Below are positions 35,047-48,605 of a DNA stretch of 64,000 nucleotides, piece by piece (position 1 is the first letter of the stretch; every line of letters starts with the position of its first letter). Both the position numbers and the translations under genes were made by a program. The DNA is taken from NCBI GenBank assembly GCA_019155185.1, contig CM032797.1, positions 17,260,659-17,324,658 of the forward strand, given 5' to 3'. The notes under the pieces were generated by a model. That model saw only the letters and a program-made list of their open reading frames with translations, was not told the DNA's origin and searched no databases. This DNA is from Beaufortia kweichowensis. Lineage: Eukaryota > Chordata > Actinopteri > Cypriniformes > Gastromyzontidae.

Positions 35047-38000
35047 AATGATTAGAAATGAGATAAAACTTATGGGTGACAATACAGATCTGATTAACAT
35101 AGTAGTGGACTAATTCTGTTGCTATAATGTAGGCTTATCTAAAGAAACGTAGCAGTGGTGGTAGTCGTGCAATGAATTACAAGTTGCATACCTTTAGTAC
35201 AGACATGTGACAGCCCATTGGAATTGATTTTTCCAATAATTTTTCATTTGAAGTCAGTGACTTCCGTGTCAAGCTCGCAGTCTATTTACCAATCGCTTTA
35301 ACATCTCTTGACTTATGACATTCCTTTTTAAAGTTGTAATCCCTTTCAAAGTTTTAATCCTTTTCTCTCAAATGAAGCATTTTGATCGCATTTACGTGCA
35401 CAGTGATAATACAATATATATTTGCTCTTTGCTTTATCAGTGTCATGCACTTAATAAGTAGATTTTAGCAAAATGCAACAATAAAAACCATCATAAAATC
35501 AATTTTACACTTTAGGGTTGTCAGGCGTTCCCCAGCCTCACTGAACCATAATATAGAGACACTTCTTCTTACTTTTTACTACTACAATCCAGCACGGGGC
35601 AAAACCCTGAGGCTAATGACAAGAGTCAAAAACAGTGAAATGAAATTCAAATGAATTTTAAGATAAACATGCCATTAGAAAGTCTGAGAATATGAAAAAC
35701 CCACTTTGCCTATAATTTGTCACTGTATTTAGGGTTTTACAGTAAAGCAGGTGTTGTACTACAACAAACTGCTGTAAAATACAACAGATGGTGCTGCAGT
35801 AATATTCATTATTTATGTTTGGTCAATATATTAATATAAATAGCAATACTGTTGTGATGAACTGAGAGGTTGTTTTTATGTTTTTAAAAACAGGTGATTC
35901 AAAAAGCTTTATTGAACCCTATTTTAAACACCTTAGTATACCTATACCTGACACATCAGAAGAGTGTGTTGCATTGTTTATTGAATTCTTTTATCTTTTA
36001 TATGATAGATGACATGATTACATTCAGATGGAGCTGTCATCAAAGGATTGACTGTCCTTTAATAGAACAGAATTGGATTAAATATCCATCATGCTCACTT
36101 AAACATGAAGGCAAAGTAAACATATATTCTGTCCTTCACATTCTCAAGGTGATCAAGATGTTCAGTTTCTGAGGGATATACAAAAGACATGTGAACATGA
36201 TGACATACATAAGCTTTGTTTTTGTTTCTCTTTCAATACTGAACATCGTTTGAGTACTATTTGTTCCTTTGTGATAGCACAGCTGATTCTACAACATAAC
36301 ACTGCAACATGGCCACTTTTTGATATCGAAGCATCATCTAGAGCCTCTTTAACAAGCAAATGAAGCCTGGAAGCCAGGAGCCCAGATGGAGTCTGGATCA
36401 CAGCCTACCTATACACAAGCTCTTAGTGGCTATTCTGGGAGTCAATTAACCTCCATCCTTCTAACTCTGTGAGGGGTCGGAACAGTGCGGTAATTTCTGC
36501 AAAAACTACTTTTATTTACAGCTCTGAAGTGATTTCCTACTAATCTCTCTCCTCTCACCATTCCTCTCTCGCTTTCTCTCACTTTCTGTTAACATTCAAT
36601 TTGTATATATGTGAATTTATTGTTATTATAATTTATATCATAATGAAATATATTTGGCTGGTTAAATAATGAAGAAAACAATACATATACCTTAGAGTCC
36701 AAAGTGGTTATTACTTTACTGTTTAGATTACAGTAAATGTATACATTTGGCAGATTGTGTTATCCAAAGTGATTGCATGCGCTCAGAGTATTTTTATCAG
36801 CATATTTATATAGTCGATGTTCATAACTGTTTGTGAACCTGTTAACTGTCACCGTTCCAACACTTAGATTATTTCACAATTCACTAATTTCATAGCCTAA
36901 TCTTATCTAATCATTACAATATATCTGTATCTAAAATAAAAAAGTTTGGATAATGCATTTTTATGTGAATGCTGAATATGTGCAGTTATGAATATGGTAA
37001 AGTACTGGGAACCCATACAGAATTAACAATCATTTCTGTTACTGCATAATATTGTGTACATTTACACAGGTCTAAAGTTCTAACTGTCTGGGTTACTGCA
37101 TCAGCATGTGACCTGAAACAATAAAAGAGAGCTGGTTAATCAGTGGTTTTTAATGCCCTTTACAGCACATTTTGTTCAAGTTGACCTTTATGTACTCAAT
37201 AGTTACTGATTCTGCTGTTCCATCAAACAACATTGTAAAAAACAATCATTGAATTTTTTGTAGCAGATAGTGAAGTCATCGTATATAAACAAATATAATG
37301 TTTATTCTGTTTGATGTGGATCTTTAGTATTCCCACTTTTTGAATATTGTAAAGTAACATACTGACATTTAACTCTCAGAAAGTAAAATGTTAACTACAG
37401 TAAAATGAATATTCTATATTTATATCAAACAAAACAAAATTACATACATTTGTACATCAAAGAAAAATGTCCTAAAAGTGATTATATTTAACTTGTTATA
37501 TTGCTGATCTCTTTTGAAATACATTTTTTAAACTTTTAAAAAAAATTAGTCGATGTTCAACAGATTCAGTGGGATGTGTCATTGATCTGATTAAAGATGA
37601 TGTGATTAAAGAGATGTGTCGACATCGTACTTAAGCTTTGGGATGTACATTTGACACAATTATTTTCTATATGGCCACCATAAGACCTCTAATCAAAGTG
37701 GATATTCATTTAAAACTACATGTGCAGATCTGTCCACACCCCCCACCCTGCAGACACCTTAAATCAAGTGTATGATAGTCAAATGAATCGACCTGAGCAA
37801 CAGTAACTAAAAAACTAAAATTATGTTAATTATGTTTAAAGAAACTTTAAGAGCTAAAAGCACTGAATACCCTACTTGTTATACGTTTACCTGTTTGTCT
37901 AACTTTAATTTTTCTATTACTATTATTTTGAACTTTTGGTCTTATTTCTGTCTCAGTATCAGCACCTTTTACCACTTGTTAGTCTGTCAGGACATTTGCA

Positions 38001-41000
38001 TGGCACTGAAGCAGGACTAAGGTACAGTATGATCCAGGTAAGGTGAGCTGCAGGATCAAAAGACACCAACTGTGAACACAACTAGCTCTCAAACTCAATG
38101 GCTGTGCAGAGAAAAATGGCCATATGCCACTTCCATTTTTAGATAAGCACTTCAAAGGAACTTCAAAAGATCACTTTTTTCCCACATATGAGGCTGCCAT
38201 TTGTTTTACACATGCACATATGTGTGTACGTTGTTCACGGACTTTGCAAAATACTTGTTAGAAAAAATAAATAATAAATATTGTATTTGGTTTTGATTAA
38301 GCAATTTACATATATTCTATTTGATGAAAAAATGACTGAATTCACACAAATGATCCTGTTAAAACTTTATACCCTTTGGCTCATAAAGGATCAAAGCAAG
38401 CAATGATCAATGACTGTTTGTAGGTTTTGTGATAGTTGTGCACGAGAAAAATCCTGCACATGCTTTAGTTTTCATCTTACTTGATGTAAATTCATCCAAT
38501 AATAACCCACTAGATTAATGTAGGTGGCATTTAGTAAGATTTACATCGTTTACCACCAGAAATGCATTTTGAAGTTTCTCGCTGAATGAAAGAAGACATT
38601 GCCTGGGGTGAGGAGAGTGGATTTGACATACACTTCTTCATCTTCTCAAGATCCATTTAAAGTCAAGATTGCATAGATGGTAACCCATCAACTGAGCTGT
38701 ACAGTGGAAGGAGAAGAATGAGTTGAGTGAGAAGACGGTTAAGATGGACCTGTGGTCAAGTGCCCAGAAGCATCTAGAAGTCTTCTAGAGAGCAAGATTG
38801 GACTGATAGAGGATAGAACAAAATAGACAAACTTAAAAAAGATGCAATGTTTTCAGAAAACTGAACAACACAAATGTTTTACACGCATTTAAGAAGAGTG
38901 CAAGAATCAACATTCAAAATATGAGGTGTATGGTACAAAACACTAACTTTTTACGGTATTTTTTAGCAAAAAAGTAAACTACAGCATATCGGGGAATGTG
39001 GGTTTTATTCTAATATAAAAAATGTTTAGAAAAGCAAAAAGATCACTGGAAATAAACTACACATTAACTACAATTGTATCTGTTATGAACATTTGTCGAT
39101 TGTCTCTTGTGGTTATATTTTGTCGTTTCTTTATAAACTGTGCACTTGTATTTCTTTGCTAAGCCTCCTTAGATTTTTCTCAAAGCTAATCTTCTAGAGG
39201 ACAGTAGGAAGTATTTAACTAATATCATAATGTAACCCATCAAGAAAATACAGTACAGTGTAGCCGTCCATATTTAATATCTTTCTCTTTTTTGTTAGAA
39301 TTATTCAAAATGCACTTAGATAAGAGACCAGGTTAAAAAAAGAGTTTCATTACTATCCTCCAGCCTACTCTTTAAATCAAGAGATTAATTGAAATTACCC
39401 AAAGGCATTGAGTTTCTCCGTCTTTCCTTACTACTGTGTTGAAACAGGGCTCTTTTTATGGAAGGGTTTGAATATTTCTATTTGAAAGGGATGAATGACT
39501 CAATCGCAGATCTTATTACTTGTTTTCAGTCCTTCTGGAGATGTTTGGTGCTCCGGGGTGATGGGACGAGAGGGGGTTTACTTTCAGATCTTGACTCCCA
39601 CTGTTCAGAATGTGGAGCCTTGATTAAAGTCGTCTTTCTTACTTCTGAACCAATTTAGGGATGTTCACTTCCCCTTGAAATATACATGATGGGTGATCTG
39701 CATACCAGGGAGAATGTTTCTCCATTATTACAGCCCCGTTTATTGACCCCAGGCATTGAGAGCTCTATAGTCTCAAGTCTTATTTGCAACTTACTGAACT
39801 GAATGCTTAATAATGGATCAACTGTTAATAAGATGCGCCCCACGCTCACTCTTTGGGTCAAAAGCAATTTTCCATTCATCTCAAGTGTTTTAGCTGTTAT
39901 TTTGCCATCTTTGTGAGGATCTACAGTGTACTCGTATTCATGAAGTCTTGTATTATCAAACTACATTTTATCTGCATTCTGTTGACTATGGCCACTTCTA
40001 TAACAGTGATGTTAAAACTGTCTCAGAAATCTTTAACCATCTCTTATGTATTAATTGTATAGATTTTTTACATAACTCAGATTATCAGTATGATTATCAA
40101 ACAATAATATGAATATAGGTTAAATCATGATTATAAAAAACTAGTAATGATAATGTTAATACTTCAGTAGCCATAAACCATTTCAATACTGTGAAGGTGA
40201 ATTGTTTACATAAGTCAGACAGTTTACATCCAAACCAAATATTTTACCATTATATTATTACATTTTATTAAAAGTAACTTACATTACCAGTAAAGCTAAA
40301 GAATCAGGAAAGACACTTTATATATTAGACAACGGCAGAATAATAATCAATGTAAATGTAAATAATATGTAAACATAATATTATCATTTTGTTGTTATTT
40401 TGTTAATTATGCAAAAAGTGTACAAATATTTTACTGTATTTAGTATTGTTAAATTGCTTGTTTGTAAATTACAAAAAAACATTTTTGTTTTTAATATGTT
40501 TTAACATGATCTTCCTGAAAAATTACAAAAGAAAAAACAACAACACAAAAACTATATTAATAATATGATATAAATTATTGAAAGTTTGAAAAGGCGAGTT
40601 TATTCTCTAAATGTCTGCAGGGTCAAATGGGTCCTTTTTTAAAGAAAAAACTCTTATACAATATATTTTGGATTTCATCTAGCAATGCCTCGCTGTGGCT
40701 ATTTTTTACCCTCGGATCCTTGTCTAGATCCCCTGCTAACACGAACCCATGCTGTAAAAGTAACGTTTATCAATCCCTCCTGTCTGGGAGAAAGCACATG
40801 TCTGATTACTAGCAGAGCAATACATACCTGTGTCACCACAGACTGACATTAAGAACAGAAGAAAACTGCTAGAAACTACAATTAAGCTATAATCCCTCCA
40901 TGTCTTATCTATGCAAAGTGGGCAGGTTATATTACATTTTACAGCCCACACTCCCACTTTAATGTGATGATGGGATAAAATGTGTTCTGCGATTAATGAT

Positions 41001-41373
41001 GACTGCTGATTACTCATAGCTGGAATGAGCAGTATAGAGGTGGAATGAATTATGAGGACAGGATGTGTCAAAAACACTTACCACCTACAATTTTAAGATG
41101 CATGTGGCCTGTGTGCTTGAAAATGAGTCACATTTAAGGAAAGGTGTCATTGTAATCTTTTCATGATGGGGCCATGATCAGTCTTATTTTCACATCTTTA
41201 TTTTATTGTAAAATTTTGACTTTACAGTAAGTTTACATTAACTTTAGATACTGATTTACTGTATCATGAACTAGCAATATATTTACCTTTATTTAAATAA
41301 TTTTTAAATAATTTTTTTAGTATTGGTTAATGGTAAATTAGCTATTTATTGTGTTGTACTTTCTGAATTTATA
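35047..41373. other. Long AT-rich intergenic segment, no gene recognised
   Basis: Apart from a weak copy of the fish agcgacttaca repeat (36737-36795), I recognise no exon, RNA gene or transposon. Several open frames of 60-113 codons exist; none shows splice context or family resemblance. Confidence 0.4.
36737..36795. repeat. Diverged copy of the dispersed fish repeat seen at 31317
   Basis: The segment atacatttggcagattgtgt then tatccaaagtgattgcatg aligns with the conserved core of the repeat at 31317-31380. Confidence 0.5.
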
Positions 41374-41590
41374 CACTCTAAAAATGCTGGGTTATTTTTC
41401 CGAAGCACAACTTAATAGATTTGATCAACTGTTATATTTAGATCCTTCAATTTCTTAATCCTTTTTCGTAACCCAGCTCTTTCTTTGTTAAAATACTATA
41501 ATTTACTGTTATTTTATACAATGTTACGGGTGGAAGTACAATGCTCATAAACAGAATCGTCCACTTCACTACAGGATGTAAACCAAAGCC
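41374..41590 (-). repeat. LINE tail fragment inside a second repeat
   Basis: It begins with cactctaaaaatgctgggtt, the terminus of a common cyprinid MITE, then runs into ccgaagcacaacttaataga and agatccttcaatttcttaat. These segments are shared with the LINE remnant at 41849-42005. It is a mosaic of two repeat types lying just outside the LINE insertion at 41662-42512. Confidence 0.65.
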
Positions 41591-41644
41591 AGGAGATCAT
41601 GTAGGTACACGTATTAGTTTGGATAAACCAACTATATACAAATG

Positions 41645-41661
41645 AGACCTGACACAGAACA
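41645..41661. repeat. Target-site duplication, left copy (17 bp)
   Basis: agacctgacacagaaca is identical to 42513-42529. The two copies exactly bracket the LINE remnant. Confidence 0.85.
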
Positions 41662-42512
41662 TCTTTTTCTTGTGTTGTTTATTGGCGGTTGACAAGCCAA
41701 CTTATGGTGTATTACCGCCACCAATTGGACTGGAGCATTAAGACACCAATTGGCATCGGCCGGGGAATAAGAAAAAAATTACATTTAAATTCTTCTTTCC
41801 AATTCAGTTATTTTGAGATAATTGAGTATTTCTCTCTGCACTCTTTATTGTTCCGAAGCACAACTTAATAGATTTGATAAACTGAAACTGGTTATATTTA
41901 GATCCTTCAATTTCTTAATCAACTCGTCTCTTTCTTTGGTAAATACAGTACAATGTAGAAGTACATGCTCAACAGTCTCCACTTCACTACAGGATACACA
42001 CAATCCAGTTTAATGTTTCCCTATTATGAACAATGAGTGATTTAAACCAGAATGTCCCATTCGCAGTCGTGTAATAATAATTTTCTCTCCCATCTTTAAG
42101 GCATACTCTCCCTTTTCCAACTTGTTTTTGAATGTTGTATAAGTGCCTGCCCTTTATTTCCCTGTCCCACACTTCTTGCCACTTTTTATTAATGTGATCT
42201 TTAATTATTCCCTTTATTTCTGCTATACTCAGTGGAATTTGTACTTCAATGGTCATATGTTTAATTGCCTGTTTAGCCAGTTTATCAACTGTTTCATTAC
42301 CTTCTACTCCCACATGTGCAGGTACCCATATGAACCTCAGAACTACACCCATTTTTGTATTCTAAACAGATTTAAAAGTATCTCATATATTAATTATTGC
42401 CTTGCTGTTGTTAGCCCACCTGATATACTACTTAAACAAATAACTGTCCTTGGTGGCTTAAATTCCTCCACCCACTGAATAGCCAACAAACTTGCTATCA
42501 ACTTAGTTGTAA
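41662..42512 (-). mobile_element. 5'-truncated non-LTR retrotransposon (LINE) with RNase H domain
   Basis: An 851-bp insertion on the minus strand, flanked by an exact 17-bp target duplication. The plus-strand left end (41680-41770) is the 3' UTR, with ttggcggttgacaagccaac-type and taccgccaccaattggactg-type sequence. The right end is the C-terminal part of ORF2. RNase H-bearing LINEs belong to the I/Nimb-type clades; the exact clade is inference. The 5' truncation with target duplication is classic target-primed insertion. Confidence 0.85.
41987..42510 (-). pseudogene. LINE ORF2 C-terminal RNase H domain, broken
   Basis: On the minus strand the first part reads KLIASLLAIQWVEEFKPPRT (about 42500-42400), a typical RNase H helix and strand. 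After a frame break near 42360-42395 it resumes as RFIWVPAHVGVEGNETVDKL followed by AKQA. The WVPAHVGVEGNE...D signature carries the conserved His and Asp of the RNase H fold. The remaining 80 or so residues are the LINE-specific C-terminal tail. The element is too short and too broken to be active. Confidence 0.85.
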
Positions 42513-42529
42513 AGACCTGACACAGAACA
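42513..42529. repeat. Target-site duplication, right copy (17 bp)
   Basis: Identical to 41645-41661; it marks the truncated 5' end of the LINE. Confidence 0.85.
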
Positions 42530-43810
42530 AAGAAACAGCGTGACTGATATAGAGTCCAAGATGATGAGGTGCAGGTGCCGGTAATCAAAGATGGCTGATG
42601 GTGAAGTAGAGGATTGTGGGAGATGGAGTTCAGTAATCCGGTGAAAGTGAACGGGAGAGACCGAGTCTGATGCTGAAGCAGGGGCTGGTAAATCCGTGAT
42701 CAAAACAGCTTCCTTATCCTGAATTAAAATAATGATTTATAACTTATGTTGCCTAATACAGCTTTGTAGAAAATGTCAGTTTGATGTCATTTGACTTGTG
42801 AAATATGTGAAGTATCTTGCATACAAACAATTATGGATTGTAGCTTAGCTTTACATTTTGTTTCTTTTTACCCATAAAGTGCAGATGCTTGGCAATACAA
42901 ACACACAGTTATTCATCATGCCAATAAAGCACACTTAAATAAAATTGACTAGTTTGAGATCTGAACCAGACAGATGTGTCCAACCACATCCAGTACGTGT
43001 AGTCTCTATGACACTGGGTACTCAAGTTAAACATGAATATGATTCAGTTCCTGGATCCTCTTAGAGAATATGGAAGTTATAATTTCAAGGAAATTGTAAT
43101 TATCATCATGTGAGCAATTATAGAGGCTATTTTAGTAAGCCATCTGGTGACGCAGATGAACTTCATTACGGCTATTGTCATGGCGACCTTTAGCAATGCT
43201 CTTTTCTGCTCTCTAATGCTGTAACGTTATGTGGCCAGTCTTTAGCATCTCATTCAAGATATAAAATTCGATTAACTTTATTTATGTTCCTGACTAGACT
43301 CCTTAAACAGCGGCGATGCAACCGCTGACACTTATCTCTTAATACACGGGTGACGTTTCCTCTATTAGCTTCATTTGTAATTGTATTACACCTCTGAAGG
43401 TTATTACCTTCATTCCCTGATTATTTTGTCTGATGTAATCAGTTATAAGGAAACCAGGGCTATTTGTCAAATGGAGAAGTTGTCACAGGATCTATATCTC
43501 AGTAACTACAAGGTTTTGAATCAAAAGCCCAATTGTGCAATTGCTTATTTTTACTTAGCAGTGTTTTTTGTGTGTTAGTTTTAAGAAGCAAGCTCAAAAC
43601 ATTCTTTAAAAGAATACTATTGTGGATTATATCAATAAAAACACACTGGCATACAATAAGTAGAGTATGTCATTTTAACTGAAATTCATATTTTTATAAA
43701 TTACATTAAAATTTGTCAAATATTTTTTCTTGACTTTTAGATCTTTTCATCAATTTATAGTTTGTCATGATTAGATTCAATGACAGTTAACAGGTTAACC
43801 ACATACATTG
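42530..43810. other. Intergenic, nothing recognised except an old repeat piece at 43735-43800
   Basis: 43735-43800 shares an inverted segment with 34650-34720. The rest is unique, with no gene evidence. Confidence 0.4.
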
Positions 43811-44010
43811 TGGTCCCCATGAGTTAAATTAATAATTAATCATACCAAATTATGCTTATTTGAAAATGTAAAAATGCAGAACTGTTTGTGTGAGGGTTAG
43901 GTTTAGGAGCAGAAGGAGGGTTACATGATACAATATTAATGTACAGATTGTACAGTATAAAAACATTATTGACTATGGAAAGTCCTAACAATTTGATAAA
44001 AACAAACGTC
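43811..44010. repeat. Probable short TIR repeat (tggtccccat type)
   Basis: The left end tggtccccatgagttaaat and the right part actatggaaagtcctaacaa resemble inverted ends of a common fish MITE. Internal gtgagggttaggtttaggag is also typical of it. The boundaries are approximate. Confidence 0.45.
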
Positions 44011-47000
44011 TTTGTGTCATATTTCATTTTGTAATTTCTATTATGTTACGTATTCACCATATTATTATTTTGTATACTTGGTTTGTATATTATTTTATTA
44101 TATATTCAATAAATTTTGCTTATTATTTCCTATTCTAATTAATAGTTGTTTGATCTTGATGTTGGGTGTTGTATTGTCTTCACAGGTCTCCATCTCATAG
44201 TTTATAATTTTACATTTTGCCATTATAAAAGTTGGATCTTTTAGTATGAGCCTTTAAAATATTAAAACAATGCTCCATATGGTTTCTAACCACTGCACAG
44301 AGCAAAATAAATCTGTACCTGAATCTCATTTTCAAAAGAATTAACATCACGGTCGAACTACCTGAAACATCCTTCTATGTGTCTGACAAGTTAAATTTAG
44401 CATGTCTATAGATTGTCTGTAAAACGCTGAACAGTTCCCTCCATCAGCTCTGTGTTCTCCAGCTGGTCTAATCAATCTACACTTTGCTCCATTGCTCGAC
44501 TGCTCTAGATCTCAGTGTGACATTGACAGTCTATCATTCTGCGCTCTGTCAGGTCACACTTTATCAACCAACCCTGCATTCTTGTGCACGGTGAATCTGA
44601 GCCCACCGATTCAAGACTAATGTTTCCAAGAGTCCAGTTATTACTATGTGGATATGCGGCTCCTGAATTTCATTCATCCCCTCAGACAGGAATCTCTAAT
44701 AGAATTCTCATGTGTAACGTTCCACAAAAATATCCGCTAGCAAAAACAGTCTGTATTCTCTAAATCAGGCTTTCTTTATCAGACCGTCCCGTTATGAATG
44801 AGACTTTAAGGCCGAGCGTACTTTTTTCTTTTTCACGCTTGAGGGAAAGATTAATTTAAGCAGAGAGAGAGCGGCTAATGGATTTCAGATAGGAAATTAT
44901 GCTTGAATCCGTATACACCGAGATTCTGATATTTACTGTATTGCACGGCTGGCTTCAGCTTCGGAAATTGGCTGTCCTCGAGCAAGAAAAAGTGACAGAC
45001 AGAATGAGTCAAAGCGAGAAATGGGGAACCCGAGTTTTATGGGCCATGTGAGGTAACTTTCTTTACTCCGTCTTGCCAGATAAAACATCCACAAATGGTG
45101 TAATATACAAATGTACGCTACTTCATTTTAAAGAAGTTAAATGCAGATTCTTCTATTTAAAAAAGTGTTGCATGTCAAAAATTTCTTGGATCTGGTGTTT
45201 GTTTACATCTCCCGCACATCCTGTGGAAACACAGCATCATCATATGTCCCATCTGTCTGCAAACGGCCACCTGCCCCCAACAAGCTGTGCTCTCCCCAGG
45301 GCTGTGCTCCGTGCCGTCTGCCCTGTGACCTGTCTGTTGTTATCTCTCTATTTCTCTCAGTCAAGCCATATCTAGTGAGAGCCAAACTTGAAGTGTGAAA
45401 AGTGACAACATGTTCATCTTGTACAGTATGTGACTATAACCATATTTTTCCCCCACTGGTTTACATGACATATGACAAAAATAAAGAAAAAGTGTCAGAA
45501 AAGAGATAAATGCAGAACAGACTGTTATTGCCATCAATCTTTGAATGATCATCTAAACATGTGCATGTTTATGAACAAATGTTGCTTTCACACAGTTTAA
45601 TAACACTGTCTGGTGGAAATGATAGAGGTGGACATGACCTTAAAATAATGTTTTGGAAATAAAATGGCAGATTTTTTTGCAATATAGTTACTTGTTTGTC
45701 TCACTAAGAATATTTTTATGTATTCAAAATATAATCACAGATTTTAAATCAATCGACAAAATTAAAGAATTGTGATTTTTTTCTGGTTGAAAAGTTACTG
45801 AAATAAAAAATCAGTGTAAAAAATCAGTGTTACCTCGATTCACAATGATAAGCTTATAATAATAATTTCAGCTGTCGGGTATGGTTTTTGAAAGGCCATT
45901 TGACTTTAAGCCATGTAAAGGTAAGTAGGTAAAGTAACCTGCAATTTATGTTTCAGACAGATATGGCAATAAAGGGCCTAAAATTACAGACTGCAGCCTT
46001 AAAGTTTGAAATGAAACACAATTAAAACATTTTGATTTTCACATCTACTTTCTTTTTGATTGATTGACAAGTCAAAATGTGAGTCACAACTCCATATGAC
46101 AATGAATAATTTTCCAGTCTAACTTTCAAAAAGTAATTAGAGACGTAACATTTTTGTGTGCACAGAGCATTGAAACATTTGTTTTTACTTTAGGTTCACA
46201 TTTAGGTTCTTTGGTTACAGTAATGTGTATGGAGTGGGAGATATTTAACCTCCATGTACTGCTTCAAATTAGATGCAGATTTGTCTTTTTACCATATAAA
46301 ATTTAACACACCAATATCAAGTAATGATAATGCCATAGATGCCCTCTCATGGTACCATTCCTTTCTGTTTCATTTCAGCTTTAGCGAAGAGTGCCGATAG
46401 ATAGGATAGAAGAGGTGTTTATATCAGGGTGGTGTTTGTTTCACTACACTAAAAAACTCTGGAACAAGTGCCCATAATTAAAGAAACAGCCTCTTTCATT
46501 AATAAAAGTGAATTTTGTGGCCTAACCCAGCGGATGTGTGTGAGGTCATTGACACTGAGCAGTATTTAAGTACATCTGACAGTGCACATTAAAGTGTAAC
46601 AGAATTGGCCGCTTTCTTGGACAGAGTAATTTACGACTTAATTCATTGCTTAAGGGGGTCTCTTACCCTCTTATTGACACACGCTGTTTGTTCGATGTGC
46701 TGAGTGTGAGCATATGTTCAGAGAAGACACCAGAGAAAATAGATGCAGAACCGGCAAATCCTCTCACAGCATCTTCTCAAACTGATTAACGTAATGGCTG
46801 ACCGTTTGTCTTTTTAGATCGTTTTTTCATTCAGCTCTGAAATGACCTTGAAACATCTCCAAGCAGTGGAGAGCCTGACGCAATGAATGAAATAAGCTAT
46901 TTTGCACAAGCAGAATTCATTAACTTCTCTGTATTATGGAAATTGCAGTAAATAGCCGGCGGTGTGGCGGCTTGATGTTTTTTTAATACAGTTGATGGTT

Positions 47001-47262
47001 TTGGAGGAAATTTTGCAACACGTCCAACAGGAACCCTGCTTCTAAAAGTAATAAAATAAAAAGACGTGTCTGGAGATAAAAGTTACTGTAGGTTTACAAA
47101 AAAACTTTAGGAAAAATTTTAGGTGCTTAGATCTGTTTAGATCTGCTTGTTTGTCTCTTAACATCTGAGAACTCTTATTATTATTATTTCATGATGCATG
47201 ACATACTTTAACCAAAGTTTGTTTAAATACAATTTCTTCAAGCACTCTGGTCCTAAATATCC

Positions 47263-47265
<3 letters not shown>
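44011..47265. other. Intergenic, with candidate conserved blocks
   Basis: About 44380-45060, 45180-45360 and 46480-46990 are less AT-rich and repeat-free. No exon with consistent splice sites was found on either strand, and open frames at 45073-45398 overlap on both strands. Candidate regulatory sequence by composition only. Confidence 0.35.
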
Positions 47266-47314
<49 letters not shown>

Positions 47315-47324
47315 CAGTATATAT
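47266..47324. repeat. (TA)n microsatellite
   Basis: An almost uninterrupted TA run of nearly 50 bases, ending in catacagtatatata. Confidence 0.97.
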
Positions 47325-47578
47325 AACAAGCATGTTCTTTTTATGTTTATGTTTGGATGCAATTTGGCAATTTATTCTCTAGGCTAAATTCATGCTAATT
47401 TATCTTTGTCGATGTGAAAAAGACCCATTGTTCCTAATAATGCAACTATGCATATTATCAGAGCAGCACAGACTATCTGACTATAAATCTGACTATGTTT
47501 TCATTAACAACTTACTAAAGACTACAAGTCACTGGGGATTCCAGTGCCGTTTCATACCCGAAAGTATTAATTCACCTG

Positions 47579-47752
47579 ACTGGAAATATAGCTTTTACAG
47601 TATGTTCACTGGAAATATAGCTTTTACAGTATGTGCACTGGAAATATAGCTTTTGCAGTATGTTCACTGGAAATATAGCTTTTACAGTATGTGCACTGGA
47701 AATATAGCTTTTACAGTATGTGCACTGGAAATATAGCTTTTGCAGTATGTTT
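47579..47752. repeat. 29-bp minisatellite, six copies
   Basis: Six head-to-tail units of 29 bases begin at 47579, 47608, 47637, 47666, 47695 and 47724, each starting actggaaatatagctttt. Units differ only at position 19 (A or G) and at the last two or three bases (ttc, tgc or ttt). The last unit grades into flanking sequence. There are no spacers, so it is a tandem repeat and not a CRISPR array. Confidence 0.97.
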
Positions 47753-48603
47753 TATACAGGTAAATGTGATTACATAAATCAAAACACAACTTGCTATCAA
47801 TACCCTTAGAAATATTCACCAAGGTAACTATGCAGAGCATCCATTAAAAACATAGTTACAATAATTACTGTTATTACTGTTGACCGTCTGTAAATTTTCA
47901 GTAATTTCTCATGTTTAAATGTTAAATCCAAGCTAAGCACAACTGCTTTCCTAAACAGCTTATTAGAAACAAGCAATACAACACTATTAGTACAGTAAAC
48001 GGCTGCACTGTGTATGTATAATGAATTCCTCGAAGTATTTTGTCATATGTCATATACTTCCCTGGAGGGGAAAATGTGTGCATGGAGATCCAGTTCAACA
48101 TTATGTTAACTGTTTGCTTGTCAATGCTATTTAAATCAGACAAGGGTGTTTTGGCATGACCTTGGGTGTTTCCATTCTTCATATCATCTGTGAATGCTCA
48201 TTTCTCTCCTTCACGCCAGAGGCTGCTTACTATTAACACCTCAAAGCAGTGGTTGCCAAGTTTGCCACATTTATTTGATGTATGTATGGAGGAAGACAGA
48301 AAGAAAAGTGAGGCAATTTAATTTAAAGTGTCTTTCATTTTGACCAGACACAAAAGGACTTTTGTTCTTGAAAACGCTTGATAAAGCCCATAGTATTGTG
48401 GGATAATAAGGGATCAATGCTGAAGATGTGAAGCAGAGACATTCAATGAGATTATTCATCTTAGAAGCGGATGATACAATCTTAGTTATAATGGCAATGA
48501 CATGCGCTGTCTCACTGGACTGAACAGCACAATGAAAGAAAAATAATTTGTGAAAGACGCTGGGGTTTGAGTGTCAATGGATGGATGAGATATATCCAAT
48601 TCA
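47753..48603. other. Intergenic, nothing recognised
   Basis: Unique AT-rich sequence. Confidence 0.4.
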
Positions 48604-48605
48604 TA

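Noticed and set aside
34846..35113. Tyrosine/isoleucine-rich open frames.
   Set aside because: They are translations of the TA/CATA microsatellite.
47579..47752. Regularly spaced repeats that could suggest a CRISPR array.
   Set aside because: Units are directly adjacent with no unique spacers, and the genome is vertebrate.
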